64,000 nt of DNA, from positions 10,336 to 74,335 of the forward strand of contig CAWJSI010000002.1 in NCBI GenBank assembly GCA_963845485.1, read 5' to 3'. The notes under the pieces were generated by a model. That model was not told the origin of the DNA, did not search any database, and was given only the letters and a program-made list of their open reading frames with translations. Positions within the stretch are counted from its first letter, which is position 1. Every line of letters starts with the position of its first letter. Made by a program: the position numbers and the translations under genes. Source of the stretch: Bog-756 sp963845485. Lineage in GTDB: Bacteria; Actinomycetota; Acidimicrobiia; Acidimicrobiales; RAAP-2. Positions 1 through 9,121 of this stretch are shown here, one piece after another.

Positions 1-704
1 CGGGCCAGGAAGTCGCGGTCGTGGGAGACGATCACCGTCCCTCCCCGCCTCGAGCCGATCCACTCCTCCAGTCGGCGGAGTCCGGCGAAGTCGAGGTCGT
101 TGGTGGGCTCGTCCAGCAGGGTCACATCGAAGCGGGACAGTTCGATACCGGCCAGAGCCACCTTGGCCCGTTGTCCGCCGGACAGGGTGATGACCGATTG
201 GGATGACACGCCCAGCCCGAGTCCGTGTTCTTCGAGGTGCGTGTCGATGCGGGCGTCGAGATCGGCCACGCCCAGGGTGGTGAACCGCTCCAGCGCCGCC
301 TCGTAGCGCCGTTCCGCCGAGGTGCTGCCGGTCGACAAGGCCGAGGCCGCCTCGGCCAACTCGACCTCTGCGTGCCGTCCGCCCGTCCTGCGGGTCAGCC
401 ACTCCCGAACCGTCTCGCCCTCGGTGGTGTCCTGCTCCTGGGCCAGATACCCGACCGTCGCCGTCGGCGGGTCGAGCGTGATGCTCCCGGCGTCCGGCTC
501 GATCAGGCCGGCCAGGAGTTGGAGCAGCGTGGACTTGCCGACTCCGTTCGGGCCGATGACGCCGATGCGACTCTCGGGTCCGACCGTGACGGAGATGTCG
601 TCGAGGACCGTGTGCCCACCGCGGTCGTGAGTCAGGTGGCGCGCCACCAAGGTGGCCGACGGCGACAGATCGGTGCGAAGCGGGGGGATGCGACGGGCGG
701 GCAT
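1..704 (-). CDS. ABC-F family ATPase, 5' part (partial)
   Basis: The reverse strand reads from an ATG at 704 to the window edge without a stop, giving about 234 residues: the first nucleotide-binding domain of an ABC-F protein. A Walker A (GPNGVGKST) lies near residue 55, a signature (LSGGQRAKVALAG) near residue 172, and Walker B (VTLLDEPTNDLD) followed by the H-loop (VIVSHDRDFLA) at the edge. No membrane segment is present, as expected for this family, whose members act on ribosomes (antibiotic resistance or translation factors). The second ATPase domain must lie outside the window. GAGAGG sits just before the start. Which ABC-F subgroup it belongs to cannot be decided from this half. Confidence 0.9.
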   Translation of the reverse strand, partial: MPARRIPPLRTDLSPSATLVARHLTHDRGGHTVLDDISVTVGPESRIGVIGPNGVGKSTLLQLLAGLIEPDAGSITLDPPTATVGYLAQEQDTTEGETVREWLTRRTGGRHAEVELAEAASALSTGSTSAERRYEAALERFTTLGVADLDARIDTHLEEHGLGLGVSSQSVITLSGGQRAKVALAGIELSRFDVTLLDEPTNDLDFAGLRRLEEWIGSRRGGTVIVSHDRDFLA

Positions 705-1008
705 GGAGAACCTCTCGGGCCGGTGGACGGAAGACGGACACGGGACCTGCGGTTCTCAGCGCACGCGTCCAGGCTACCGCCTCGGTGACGGTGTGTCCCG
801 ACTGTCCAGGTGTGGGCGCACCGTCCCGCGACGGAGAGCGCGGCGCGACCCACGAGAGGGTCCGACCGCGACGGGCACGACGCCGCTGGCGACCGGACCG
901 CCACCCCAGATCGCTCGCCGCCGATGTATCGGTCCCGACGAACCGATCCTGGGTTTCGAACTGAGAGTGTGCGCCCGCTACCGCCTGCAGGTGCCCGACG
1001 GCTCTCGG
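705..1008. other. Intergenic, no gene seen
   Basis: About 300 bases between the thiolase stop and the ABC-F start. Open frames here are high-GC shadows. It should carry the ABC-F promoter, but I see no clear -35/-10 pair, hairpin or riboswitch-like element. Confidence 0.4.
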
Positions 1009-2163
1009 TTAGGGCTTCTCGCTGCCCACGACCCACATGGCGAAGAACTGGGAGCCCCCGCCGTAGGCCTGGCCGAGAGCCAACTTGGCCCCGTCGACCT
1101 GGTGCTCGCCGGCCTGGCCCCGCACCTGCATGGCCACCTCGAGGAAGCGGAGCATGCCCGAAGCCCCGATGGGATTGGAGGACAGTACCCCGCCTGAGGC
1201 GTTCCAGGGAATGTCACCGTCGAAGGCCGTGGCCCCTGACTCGGTCAGCTTCCACCCGTCACCGAGATCACAGAAGCCGAGGTTCTCGAGCCACATCGGC
1301 TCATACCAGCTGAAGGGCACGTAGACCTCGGCGCAGTCGAACTGCTCCCGGGGGTTGGTGATCCCGGCCTGGGCGTAGACGTCGGCCGAACAGTCCCTCC
1401 CGGCCTGAGGGTTGACCTGGTCACGGCCGGCGAACATGGTGGGCTCGGACCGCATCGCCGTCCCGTGGATCCACGCCGGGGGGTACTGGCCCGAGATGGC
1501 ATCCTCCGACGCCAGTACCATGGCCGCGGCCCCGTCCGACGACGGGCAGGACTCGAGGTAGCGCAGCGGCTCCCACAGCATCATGGAGTCCTCGACCATC
1601 TTCATGTCGATGTCGGCCAGGTGCAGGTGGGCGTAGGGGTTGCGCATGGCGTTCTTGCGGTCCTTGACCGCCACCATCCGCCCGATGTGATCGGGTGCAC
1701 CCGAGCGACGCATGTAGGCCCGGATGTGGGGGGCGAAGTAGCCCCCGGCTCCGGCCAGCAACGGGGCGGCGAACGGTTGGGGCACGGACAGCGCCCACAT
1801 GGCGTCGGAGTCGGACTGCTTCTCGTAGGCCACGGTCAGCACCCGCTGGTGGATGCCCGACTTGACCAGATGGGCGGCCACCAGTGCGGTGGAGCCCCCG
1901 ACCGACCCGGCGGTATGGACGCGGAACATGGGCTTGCCCACCGCGCCCAGGGCAGGAGCCAGGTAGATCTCGGGCATCATGTTGCCCTCGAACATGTCCG
2001 GGGCCTTGCCGATGACAACGGCATCGATGTCCGACCACGTGAGGTCGGCGTCGGCGAGGGCCGCTTTGGCCGCCTCGCGGACCAGGCCGGCAATGGACAC
2101 GTCGTCCCGCTTGGCCTTGTGATGGGTCTGTCCAACTCCGATGACTGCACAACGCTCGGCCAT
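1009..2163 (-). CDS. Thiolase-like lipid-transfer protein (Ltp3-type), cysteine-less
   Basis: A 384-residue thiolase-fold protein of the SCP-x/lipid-transfer type. The N-terminal half starts ERCAVIGVGQTHHK. The segment where thiolases carry their nucleophilic cysteine reads HTAGSVGGS, with no Cys, and the C-terminal Cys-x-Gly motif is replaced by AYGGGSQFFAMW. Ltp proteins of this kind act as acyl-CoA thiolases or retro-aldolases in steroid side-chain breakdown; the missing cysteines favour an aldolase-like or structural role here (inference). It is the last gene of a tightly overlapping operon. I chose ATG at 2163, which overlaps the previous stop (TGATG) and has GGAAGG six bases upstream; a GTG at 2166 is the alternative. 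Confidence 0.88.
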   Translation of the reverse strand: MAERCAVIGVGQTHHKAKRDDVSIAGLVREAAKAALADADLTWSDIDAVVIGKAPDMFEGNMMPEIYLAPALGAVGKPMFRVHTAGSVGGSTALVAAHLVKSGIHQRVLTVAYEKQSDSDAMWALSVPQPFAAPLLAGAGGYFAPHIRAYMRRSGAPDHIGRMVAVKDRKNAMRNPYAHLHLADIDMKMVEDSMMLWEPLRYLESCPSSDGAAAMVLASEDAISGQYPPAWIHGTAMRSEPTMFAGRDQVNPQAGRDCSADVYAQAGITNPREQFDCAEVYVPFSWYEPMWLENLGFCDLGDGWKLTESGATAFDGDIPWNASGGVLSSNPIGASGMLRFLEVAMQVRGQAGEHQVDGAKLALGQAYGGGSQFFAMWVVGSEKP

Positions 2164-3251
2164 CACGCACCTTCCAGAACGCAGACGAGATTCTGTTGCA
2201 GGCAGGGGCCCGAGGTGGCGTGGGCCACGGCCCGCCGGGCCTCCCCCGACCGGATCCGCTCGGCCGCCTCGCCGATCCGGATGAGTCCGGCTGACATCAT
2301 CGGATTGGCGGCCAGCGCCCCACCCGAGGGATTGATGGTCACCGAGTCGTCGAGGCCCAGAGCGTCGCGGACGATGATCTCCTGGGAGGCGAACGGGGCG
2401 TGGATCTCGGCCACGTCGACCGGTCCGTCGGCCACTCCGGCCACATCGGCCGCCTTTTTCGTGGAGGGCGAAGACGTGAGGTCACGCGCCCCGAGGGCAT
2501 GGGTCTCCATGCGGTGGTCGAAGCCGGTGATCCACACCGGCTTGTCCCCCCAGGCCAAGGCCTTGTCCCCGGCGGCCAGCACGATGGCGGCGGCACCGTC
2601 GGTGATGGGGGGAAGCGTGTGGCGCCGGAGCGGCGAGACCACGTACTCCTCGTCGAGGAGGGATGCCGCTGGGATGTCGTTGGCCACCTGGGCCTTGGGG
2701 TTGGCCAGGGCGTCCTTACGGCTGCGGGCGGCGATGGCGGCGAACTCCTCTTCGGTGCCCTTGCCGGCATCGATGAGGGCCCGGGCCTGCAGCGCGGCCA
2801 GGCTGACCGGGTCGGGCCAGAGGGGGGCCAGATAGTAGGGGTCGAGCTGGAGGGCCAGGATCTCGCCGAGGTTGCCCAGCGACGATCGCCCGAAGCTGTA
2901 GACGAGGGCGGCGTCGATCTCCCCCTCTTGGAGAAGCACCCAGGCCTCGTAGAGGGCCCAGGCCCCGTCCATCTCCACATGGCTTTCGGAGCGGGGCGGC
3001 CAGACCCCCACGGCGTCAAGGGCCATCACGAAGCTGAACGGTCCCCCGATGAGGTAGTCGGTCGATCCCGAGCAGATGAAGTCGACGTCGTCCTTGGTGA
3101 TCCCGATGTTGCCGAACACCTCGGCCACCACCGGCATGAGCATCTCGACCTCGTTGCGCTCATCGTCGCGACGGACGTTCTGGGTCTGGGCGAACGAGGC
3201 GACAGAGACCGGACGCGGGGTGCGGGTGGCCCGTCCGGCGGCGGCGCTCAC
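2163..3251 (-). CDS. Thiolase-like protein (Ltp4-type)
   Basis: A 362-residue second thiolase-fold subunit. The usual nucleophile region is VEMDGAWALYEAW, again without Cys, while the C-terminus keeps ATSGPCLQQN. A short diverged thiolase beside a longer one and DUF35 proteins resembles the ltp4-ltp3 pair of mycobacterial cholesterol catabolism, where such subunits work with DUF35 partners in carbon-carbon bond cleavage of CoA esters. The GTG start overlaps the upstream stop as GTGA, indicating translational coupling. The steroid substrate is inferred from family and neighbours only. Confidence 0.85.
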   Translation of the reverse strand: MSAAAGRATRTPRPVSVASFAQTQNVRRDDERNEVEMLMPVVAEVFGNIGITKDDVDFICSGSTDYLIGGPFSFVMALDAVGVWPPRSESHVEMDGAWALYEAWVLLQEGEIDAALVYSFGRSSLGNLGEILALQLDPYYLAPLWPDPVSLAALQARALIDAGKGTEEEFAAIAARSRKDALANPKAQVANDIPAASLLDEEYVVSPLRRHTLPPITDGAAAIVLAAGDKALAWGDKPVWITGFDHRMETHALGARDLTSSPSTKKAADVAGVADGPVDVAEIHAPFASQEIIVRDALGLDDSVTINPSGGALAANPMMSAGLIRIGEAAERIRSGEARRAVAHATSGPCLQQNLVCVLEGA

Positions 3252-3772
3252 AGGTACTCCTTATAGGTGTCGTAGTCGGCGTCGGGCTCGCCGTTCGGGC
3301 GGAAGTACTTCACCGAGGCCAGCGACGGCCCGAGCTGGTCGGCGTCCACCCACACCGCCTCCACCCGCATGCCCATGCGGATCTGGTCGGTCGGGATCTC
3401 CTGGAGGAGTCCCATGAACGAGAGGTTGGCCCCGTCCAGCAGGATCTGGGCGCAGATGTAGGGGATCTCGATGGACTGGCCGGCGAAGGGCACGTTCACC
3501 ACGCAGTAGGTGGTGACGGTGCCCGAGTTGGACAACAGCACGTCCTCGGTCGTGGGCACCCCGTCGGTGGGGCACGAACCGCGGGAGGGCACGTAGACCT
3601 TGCCGCACACCGAGCACCGCTGGCCGAGGAAGGTCCCTTGCTCCAGCCCCCGGAGGAACTTGGACTGGGCGATGCCCGGAGTGAACTCGAAATCGAGGCG
3701 GATGGGGGTGGCGAGGGTGGTCACCGGGCCCCGAGCCTCACCTTCGGTGCTGGCGGTGTCGACATCGCTCAC
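3248..3772 (-). CDS. DUF35 / OB-fold acyl-CoA-associated protein
   Basis: A 174-residue protein with an N-terminal rubredoxin-like zinc ribbon (RCSVCGKVYVPSRGSCPTDG, residues about 50-70) and a C-terminal OB fold (GTVTTYCVVNVPFAGQS onward). DUF35 proteins pair with thiolases or hydratases in CoA-ester pathways; the ribbon contacts the partner enzyme and the OB fold helps bind the CoA substrate. Only three of the four expected ribbon cysteines are present (CPTD instead of CPTC). The GTG start at 3772 forms a GTGA overlap with the previous gene, so the longer frame reaching 4009 is an artefact. It overlaps the next thiolase by four bases. Confidence 0.85.
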   Translation of the reverse strand: MSDVDTASTEGEARGPVTTLATPIRLDFEFTPGIAQSKFLRGLEQGTFLGQRCSVCGKVYVPSRGSCPTDGVPTTEDVLLSNSGTVTTYCVVNVPFAGQSIEIPYICAQILLDGANLSFMGLLQEIPTDQIRMGMRVEAVWVDADQLGPSLASVKYFRPNGEPDADYDTYKEYL

Positions 3773-4236
3773 GAGGCACCGCCGGCAGTGTCTTCGGGGA
3801 CGAAGGCCTCGATGTCGGCCATGGCCCCGATGCGGTCGGCCTCGGGTCGGAACCGAACGGTGACCCGGTCGCCGGTGCCCAGCGCATCGGGTGACCCAGC
3901 GTCCACCACATGGAGGAGGGCGGTGTCGGCCCCGTCCAGTCGGATGAGAGCCCAGGCGAAGGGGGTCTGGAGCGGGTGCTTGGGCTGGGGATTGGACACC
4001 CACGCCCACGATTCCACGACGCCGCCGGGTCCGACTTCGACCATCTCGCCGGTGTCATCACCGGTGGTCGGGTCGTACTCGGTGGGCGGCACGATGACCG
4101 AGCCACCGGCACCGGTGACCCCGTAGAGCTTTCCGTCCCTCAGTCCGGTGAGGAAGGCCCCGATGACCGGTCCCACCGAACGCGAGTACGGGTATTCGAG
4201 CCGGTGCGCTGCGTGCAGGACCTCGCTGTCGGGCAT
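3769..4236 (-). CDS. DUF35-like OB-fold protein with cysteine-free ribbon
   Basis: A 155-residue protein, first gene of the operon. Residues 15-55 (GPVIGAFLTGLRDGKLYGV...VPPTEYDP) look like a DUF35 N-terminal region in which the zinc-ribbon cysteines are absent; residues 60-145 look like the OB domain. In M. tuberculosis the corresponding protein (Rv3521, as I recall about 303 residues) appears to hold both DUF35 units; here they are two overlapping genes. ATG at 4236 follows GGGGGAGG with ideal spacing. The assignment to DUF35 is from pattern and context, less secure than for the neighbour. Confidence 0.7.
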   Translation of the reverse strand: MPDSEVLHAAHRLEYPYSRSVGPVIGAFLTGLRDGKLYGVTGAGGSVIVPPTEYDPTTGDDTGEMVEVGPGGVVESWAWVSNPQPKHPLQTPFAWALIRLDGADTALLHVVDAGSPDALGTGDRVTVRFRPEADRIGAMADIEAFVPEDTAGGAS

Positions 4237-4260
4237 CCTCGAACCTCCCCCTGACTTGTC

Positions 4261-4295
4261 GACGAACGTACGGTCGAAAAGTAGAACACATTTCA
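4261..4295. promoter_or_regulatory. Possible regulator site between steroid-type operon and sulfatase
   Basis: The divergent gap holds TAGAACACATTTCA (4282-4295), which matches one arm and part of the second arm of the KstR-type palindrome TAGAACnnGTTCTA, next to GAACGTACGGTCG. It is the only AT-richer patch in the gap. The match is partial, so this is a suggestion. Confidence 0.25.
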
Positions 4296-4404
4296 CTTTC
4301 GTGCCAACAGCCCAGGCCGGAGGTTCGCCACCCGGACCTCTTCGCCTGGCCGCACCATTCCGACCCACCCGGCCGGCACCGGGGTGGCGCTACCGTGAAC
4401 GGCC

Positions 4405-5943
4405 ATGAGCGAGACTCCGCCGAAACGCCCCAACATCCTGCTCGTCGTGTCCGACCAGGAACGGCAGCGGTCCTGGCTCCCCCCGCAGGTATCCCTGCCG
4501 TGGCGTGACCGGCTCCGGAGCGAGGGCCTCGAGTTCACCGACTACTTCACCCACTCGTCGCCCTGCTCTCCCAGCCGGGCCAGCCTCTTCACCGGACGCT
4601 ATCTGGAGGGCCACGGGGTGCTCGACAACGTGATCATGCCCGAGCACGACGAACTCCCCACCACCACCCCCACCCTCGGCTCCCTGCTCGACGGGGCCGG
4701 CTACCGCTCCTCATACATCGGCAAGTGGCACCTCTCCCACTCCCCCACCCCGGACATGGAGGCGTACGGCTTCGCCGACTGGGACGGCAACGACCGGCAC
4801 TTCATGGGGTGGGCGGGGACCGGTGTCCACTTCGACCCGCTGATCGCGTCGAACGCCGCCCACTGGCTCACCGAAAACGCCAAGCCGGCCGGCCCGGGGG
4901 CCGACTCCTCGGATGCACCGCCGTGGTTCCTCACCGTCGCCCTCGTGAATCCCCACGACGTGATGTGGTTCCCGGTCGACCAGCCCGGCTACCGGGAGGG
5001 CCACCCCGACGATGTGGCCGCCATCCGCCAGGTGCTCGAGTCCGCCGCCTGGAAGGACGACGATCCCCTACCCATCTTCACCGATCCCTATCCCGAGGTC
5101 GTCGACCGACTGCCGGACAACTTCGGTGACGACCTGCACACCAAGCCCGAGGCCCACCGCCAGTGGCGCTGGGACCAGCAACACGGACTGTGGGGTTACA
5201 TCGACCCGTCGGACAAGGGGGCCTGGCTCCGTCACCTCGACTACTACGTGCACCTCCACCAACTGGCCGACCGCAGCCTCGGCACCGTACTCGCCGCCCT
5301 CGAGGCCTCGGGCGCCTGGGACGACACCGTGATCATCTTCACCTCCGACCACGGCGATATGTGCGGGTCGCACGGGCTCCGCTCGAAGGGCCCCTTCGTC
5401 TACGACGAGATCATGCGGGTGCCCCTCTACATCAAGGTTCCCGGCGTGACTTCCCCCGGCTCGGTGACCTCATCACTCGGCTCCCACGTGGACCTGGCCG
5501 CCACCATCTGCGCCCTCGGCGGCGTGGACCCGGGCGTCTCGGGCGCCACCGTGCAGGGTGCAGACCTGAGCCCGATCCTCGCCGACCCGTCGGCGACCGT
5601 GCGAGACCACATCCTCTTCGCCCAGGACTCGGCCCAGACCACCGAGCTCAACAAGGTCCGCTACGCCCTGCGGGGCTTCTACGACGGCCAGACCAAGTAC
5701 GCCCGCTACTACGGGGTGGGAGGAGGCAAGCCCTCGACCGGGCTGTGGGGCAAATCGCCCGGCACCAAGCTGTTCGACGTGGACTGTGCCTTCGACGACA
5801 ACGACCACGAGTGGTACGACCATGCCGACGATCCGCTCGAGCTGGTCAACCTGGCCAACGACCGCTCCCGCCGCTCGGAGCTGCGCGATGTCTACGAGCG
5901 GATGCGGCCCTACGAACAGGAGTCGTTCGTCACCTTCGTCTAG
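4405..5943 (+). CDS. Type I sulfatase
   Basis: A 512-residue sulfatase/alkaline-phosphatase superfamily enzyme. The formylglycine signature is SSPCSPSRASLFTGR, with Cys54 as the residue to be oxidised, so a formylglycine-generating enzyme is needed. Metal ligands are expected at the N-terminal Asp (ILLVVSDQ, Asp17) and at IIFTSDHGDMCGSHG (about residue 310). No signal peptide is visible, so a cytoplasmic enzyme is likely. TACCGT lies eight bases before the ATG, consistent with a very short or no leader. The substrate is unknown; its position divergent from a steroid-type thiolase operon makes a sulfated sterol or lipid one option. Confidence 0.9.
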   Translation: MSETPPKRPNILLVVSDQERQRSWLPPQVSLPWRDRLRSEGLEFTDYFTHSSPCSPSRASLFTGRYLEGHGVLDNVIMPEHDELPTTTPTLGSLLDGAGYRSSYIGKWHLSHSPTPDMEAYGFADWDGNDRHFMGWAGTGVHFDPLIASNAAHWLTENAKPAGPGADSSDAPPWFLTVALVNPHDVMWFPVDQPGYREGHPDDVAAIRQVLESAAWKDDDPLPIFTDPYPEVVDRLPDNFGDDLHTKPEAHRQWRWDQQHGLWGYIDPSDKGAWLRHLDYYVHLHQLADRSLGTVLAALEASGAWDDTVIIFTSDHGDMCGSHGLRSKGPFVYDEIMRVPLYIKVPGVTSPGSVTSSLGSHVDLAATICALGGVDPGVSGATVQGADLSPILADPSATVRDHILFAQDSAQTTELNKVRYALRGFYDGQTKYARYYGVGGGKPSTGLWGKSPGTKLFDVDCAFDDNDHEWYDHADDPLELVNLANDRSRRSELRDVYERMRPYEQESFVTFV

Positions 5944-5964
5944 CCAATCCCTTTCGGACGGGGT

Positions 5965-5984
5965 ACCGGCCCAAAACCGCCGGT
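5965..5984. terminator. Hairpin after sulfatase
   Basis: ACCGGC and GCCGGT pair across an 8-base A-rich loop just after the sulfatase stop and before the convergent membrane pseudogene. There is no U-tract, so it is a weak candidate. Confidence 0.3.
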
Positions 5985-6104
5985 GCGTGCCTGCCCCGAG
6001 TCCGGGACGCAACATGGAGCGGGTGACGGGTGTTCGGCACTCCGCCTGGTGCTCCACTTGCAGCATTCCGTCCGCAGGCCCCGGGCGGCAGGTCCGACTG
6101 CGGC

Positions 6105-8274
6105 TCAACAGCCCGATGGATCCAACCGGCCGTCGATCTTGAAGATGTCGATGAAGCTGGCGCCCACGGCGGTCGGCACGACGGCTCTTGACCACGGACC
6201 TGGCTTCCGGATCGGTACTGGTCCAGAGGGCGGTGGAGCGGGGATCATTCGGGGTAGAAGCGGCTCGTCGGAAACCACATAGGAGAAGTGTCCTGCGTTG
6301 ATGGCCGTGCGCCACTGCTCACAGTTGCGGATCGGACGAACGCACCGTGAGGTTCGTGAGTACCGATGAAAACCACCTTGTTGGTGAGGTCCGAGCCGTA
6401 GAGCGGATAGTGAGGATCAGGCCTGACACCCCGATGCGGGCATGATGCACGGTGTCGGCCCAGCGGTCGAGCGACACTGGGGATCCGTCGCGATACCAGT
6501 GCGCCAGGTAGAACCGTTCTGCGGAAAACCCGCCGACCACACCGCGCAGGCCGTCCCCACCAGCGCTACGGTCGTGGGGACGGATAGCCCCTCCGATCGC
6601 TGCGCCGCGCCTGCATCAGTACTCCCCCGGCCACCAGGACAATTCCCCGACCAGCAGGCTCTCGACGCAACGAGTGGTAGGCGACGAGGCTTGGGGATCC
6701 CCACCAGATCCCTTTAGCGAACTGGGTGGCGATGACCAAAACGCCGAACACGGCGAGGACCACCTTTGACCACCGGGTGCCCGCAGTGAGCAGTGGAAGC
6801 GTCAGAACGCCCGTGAGTACGGTCAGGGCCACGAATCGAAGGTCGTAGACGATCGAGCCAGGGAGGTTGGGCTCCGGCGTGAAGAGATAGCCAGCCAGGG
6901 TGGCCACTCCCACGAAGGCGAGCAGTCGGGCCATGGTGGCCGCGCTCGGGCCACCCCCGGTTGCTCCGGCCTGGGACCCATTCACTCGTTGGGTCGACAG
7001 ACCGATGAGCGCCCGCACCTGCGGGGCCGTACCCGCAAGAGTGCCGACCACCGAGCCAACGCCGGCAGTCGCCAGGAGCAACCACCAACCGGGCCCGAAG
7101 GCCTGACTGAAGCCTGGGTAGGACATTGGCCGTCCACACATCTCGGTGGAAGATCACGTGCCACACCGTGTAGGAGGGCAGGGATTCCGGGCTCGGGAGA
7201 TGGAGGAAGCCCAGCGAATATGTGGACGTTGGGCAGGGGATTGCCGGCATCGACCCAGTTGCGGGCGTACCACAGACCCCCGGCGATAATGACGATTCCG
7301 CACCAGGCCACCCCGATGCGAAATCGGTGGCCCCGTGGGAGAAGCACAAACACGCCGATGGTCAGGGCGATGACCGGGAAGACGAAGGTGTACTTCACAC
7401 CGAGGGCCAAACCGGTGGCCAAGGCGGCAACCAGGAGGCCGGCGATATCCGGTCCTCGGTTGCGGAGAGGTTTCACCGAAGCGAGCAGAGCCACGGCCGA
7501 GAGCACCAAGGCCATTCCCACGATGTCGTTGTAGGCGCCTCCGGGTTCATCGGCCACCAGCTCGGTCGTGCCCATCACCACGGCGGTTCCCATCACCGCC
7601 AGGGAGCCGACCCCAAAGAGGGACCCGAGACACCAGGCGGCGAACAACGCCAACGCCAACCAAGCCATGTTGAGGACAAGGGACAGGACGTCACTCCCCA
7701 TGACTTCGATTCCCACGGCATGGATCAGCTCGGACGTTGCCGGATAGAAGGCGATGACATTGTCATTGTTGACGTTGTGGAGGGCGACTACCGAACCCGA
7801 TTGGGCGAACTGCGCCGCAATGGGCATGTGGTACCAGAGGCTGTCAACGTTGGTCATGCCCGTGCGGAATGAGTTGATCCATCCTGGGCTCCACTCGGCA
7901 GCCACCAGGGCCACAGAGACCAACGCACCGACTCGCTCCCACCTCCCTTCGCTCCGGCCGCCGGCCGTCGACACCAGGTACTCGTCGTCACGTCGACGCT
8001 GCGGCCATCCGCGCCGGCGGGAGACCGTCCACGCCATCAGTCCGAGAACGCCAACGATGGCAACGAGTGCCGGAAGGTGGAGCTGTCCGATCACACCGAG
8101 GAGCTGGGCGATAATCACCAGGACTCCGATCCCAAGGATCAATCGGACCAGGAGCGCCCTTCCTCCGCTCCAGGTGGGAAGAAACCGCACTCCGACCGCC
8201 ACGGCGATCGCCCACAGTCCACTACTAAGCACCAGAGCGGATGCCAGTCCCTCGATGTATCGAGCCGAAGTCAA
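6105..8274 (-). pseudogene. Frameshifted polytopic membrane protein
   Basis: The first 350 residues form a normal polytopic membrane protein with many hydrophobic segments and a luminal-type NVDSLWYHMP loop, as in bacterial GT-C-like or YfhO-like membrane proteins. Near 7200 the frame is lost. Coherent protein continues in a second frame (FLHLPSPESLPSYTVWHVIF), then near 7140 in a third (GFSQAFGPGWWLLLATAG), then near 6540 in another (FYLAHWYRDGSPVSL), then further frames ending FKIDGRLDPSGC and TGA at 6105. At least four indels are needed to restore about 720 residues. The TTG start at 8274 is uncertain. Confidence 0.75.
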
Positions 8275-8381
8275 TTCCCCCCCAAACGGTCCCTGCGACC
8301 TAGGCAGTCCCGCCGCTTGCCACCGACACGCGAGAGGCTAGCGAAAGCGTCTCATGTCGGCCCGGACTCACCACGACGAAC

Positions 8382-8987
8382 CTAATCGCCCGGGATTGCC
8401 TCGCTCTGATGCCCACCTCGCACCGTGTGCCCGAGATAGGTGACCAGGCCCCGGCACCCGGCCTCGACGAGATCGAGGCACGTCTCGAATTCATCGCCAT
8501 CCCCGTAGTAGGGATCGGGCACGTCGACAGCACCTCCGGCCCTCGGATCGAAACTACGAAGCATGACCAGGCGGTCGAGGTACCGGTCGTCGCCGGCCCG
8601 GCCCCTGGCCAGACTGACAAGGGTCTGCTGGTGGCCTCGGTCCAGGCACACCAGCAGGTCGGCACGGTCGAACCAGGCCGTCTCGAAGGCACGGGCCACG
8701 TGACCGTGGTCGTGGTAACCACGCCGGACGAGAGCGGCGCGTGCCCGTTCGTCCATCGGCTCGCCGACATGCCAGTTGCCGGTGCCGGCACTTGTGACCT
8801 CCAGTCGATCGGCCAGGAGAATCCCATCGGCCAAGACGGCTTCGGCGGCCATGGCTCGCAGCACAACGTCGGCCATGGGTGACCGGCAGATGTTGCCGGT
8901 GCACACGAAACAGACCCGGAACACCGAGTCGCCCCCTCCGGCTTCGGGTCTGCCATCACGTCCGTGCTTCCCGTCGCTAATGCTCAC
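8382..8987 (-). CDS. Low-molecular-weight protein-tyrosine phosphatase family
   Basis: The P-loop VCFVCTGNICRSP carries the catalytic CX5R with Cys near residue 29, and the general-acid loop is VPDPYYGD, as in LMW-PTPs. The GTG at 8987 lies six bases after CAGAAT, an arrangement seen at other starts here, giving 201 residues with a hydrophilic extension. A second in-frame GTG at 8924, preceded by GGAGGGGG, would start right at the conserved domain (180 residues) and may be the main start. The family dephosphorylates tyrosine, and some members act on arsenate; no arsenic genes are nearby. Confidence 0.88.
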   Translation of the reverse strand: MSISDGKHGRDGRPEAGGGDSVFRVCFVCTGNICRSPMADVVLRAMAAEAVLADGILLADRLEVTSAGTGNWHVGEPMDERARAALVRRGYHDHGHVARAFETAWFDRADLLVCLDRGHQQTLVSLARGRAGDDRYLDRLVMLRSFDPRAGGAVDVPDPYYGDGDEFETCLDLVEAGCRGLVTYLGHTVRGGHQSEAIPGD

Positions 8988-8993
8988 CTGCCC

Positions 8994-8999
8994 ATTCTG
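8994..8999 (-). promoter_or_regulatory. -10 element (CAGAAT) for phosphatase
   Basis: CAGAAT on the minus strand, six bases before GTG 8987; identical hexamer and spacing occur before GTG 48269. Confidence 0.4.
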
Positions 9000-9121
9000 C
9001 CCGTCGGGGCGGGCGCACTCGCCCCGATGGTGCGGCCGCCCTTCCTCGGCCGAGCTCCCTGCCGGTACGCTGCCCCACGACGGGTCGCCACCGGGCGACC
9101 CACACGCCCGGGGAGGGTCAG

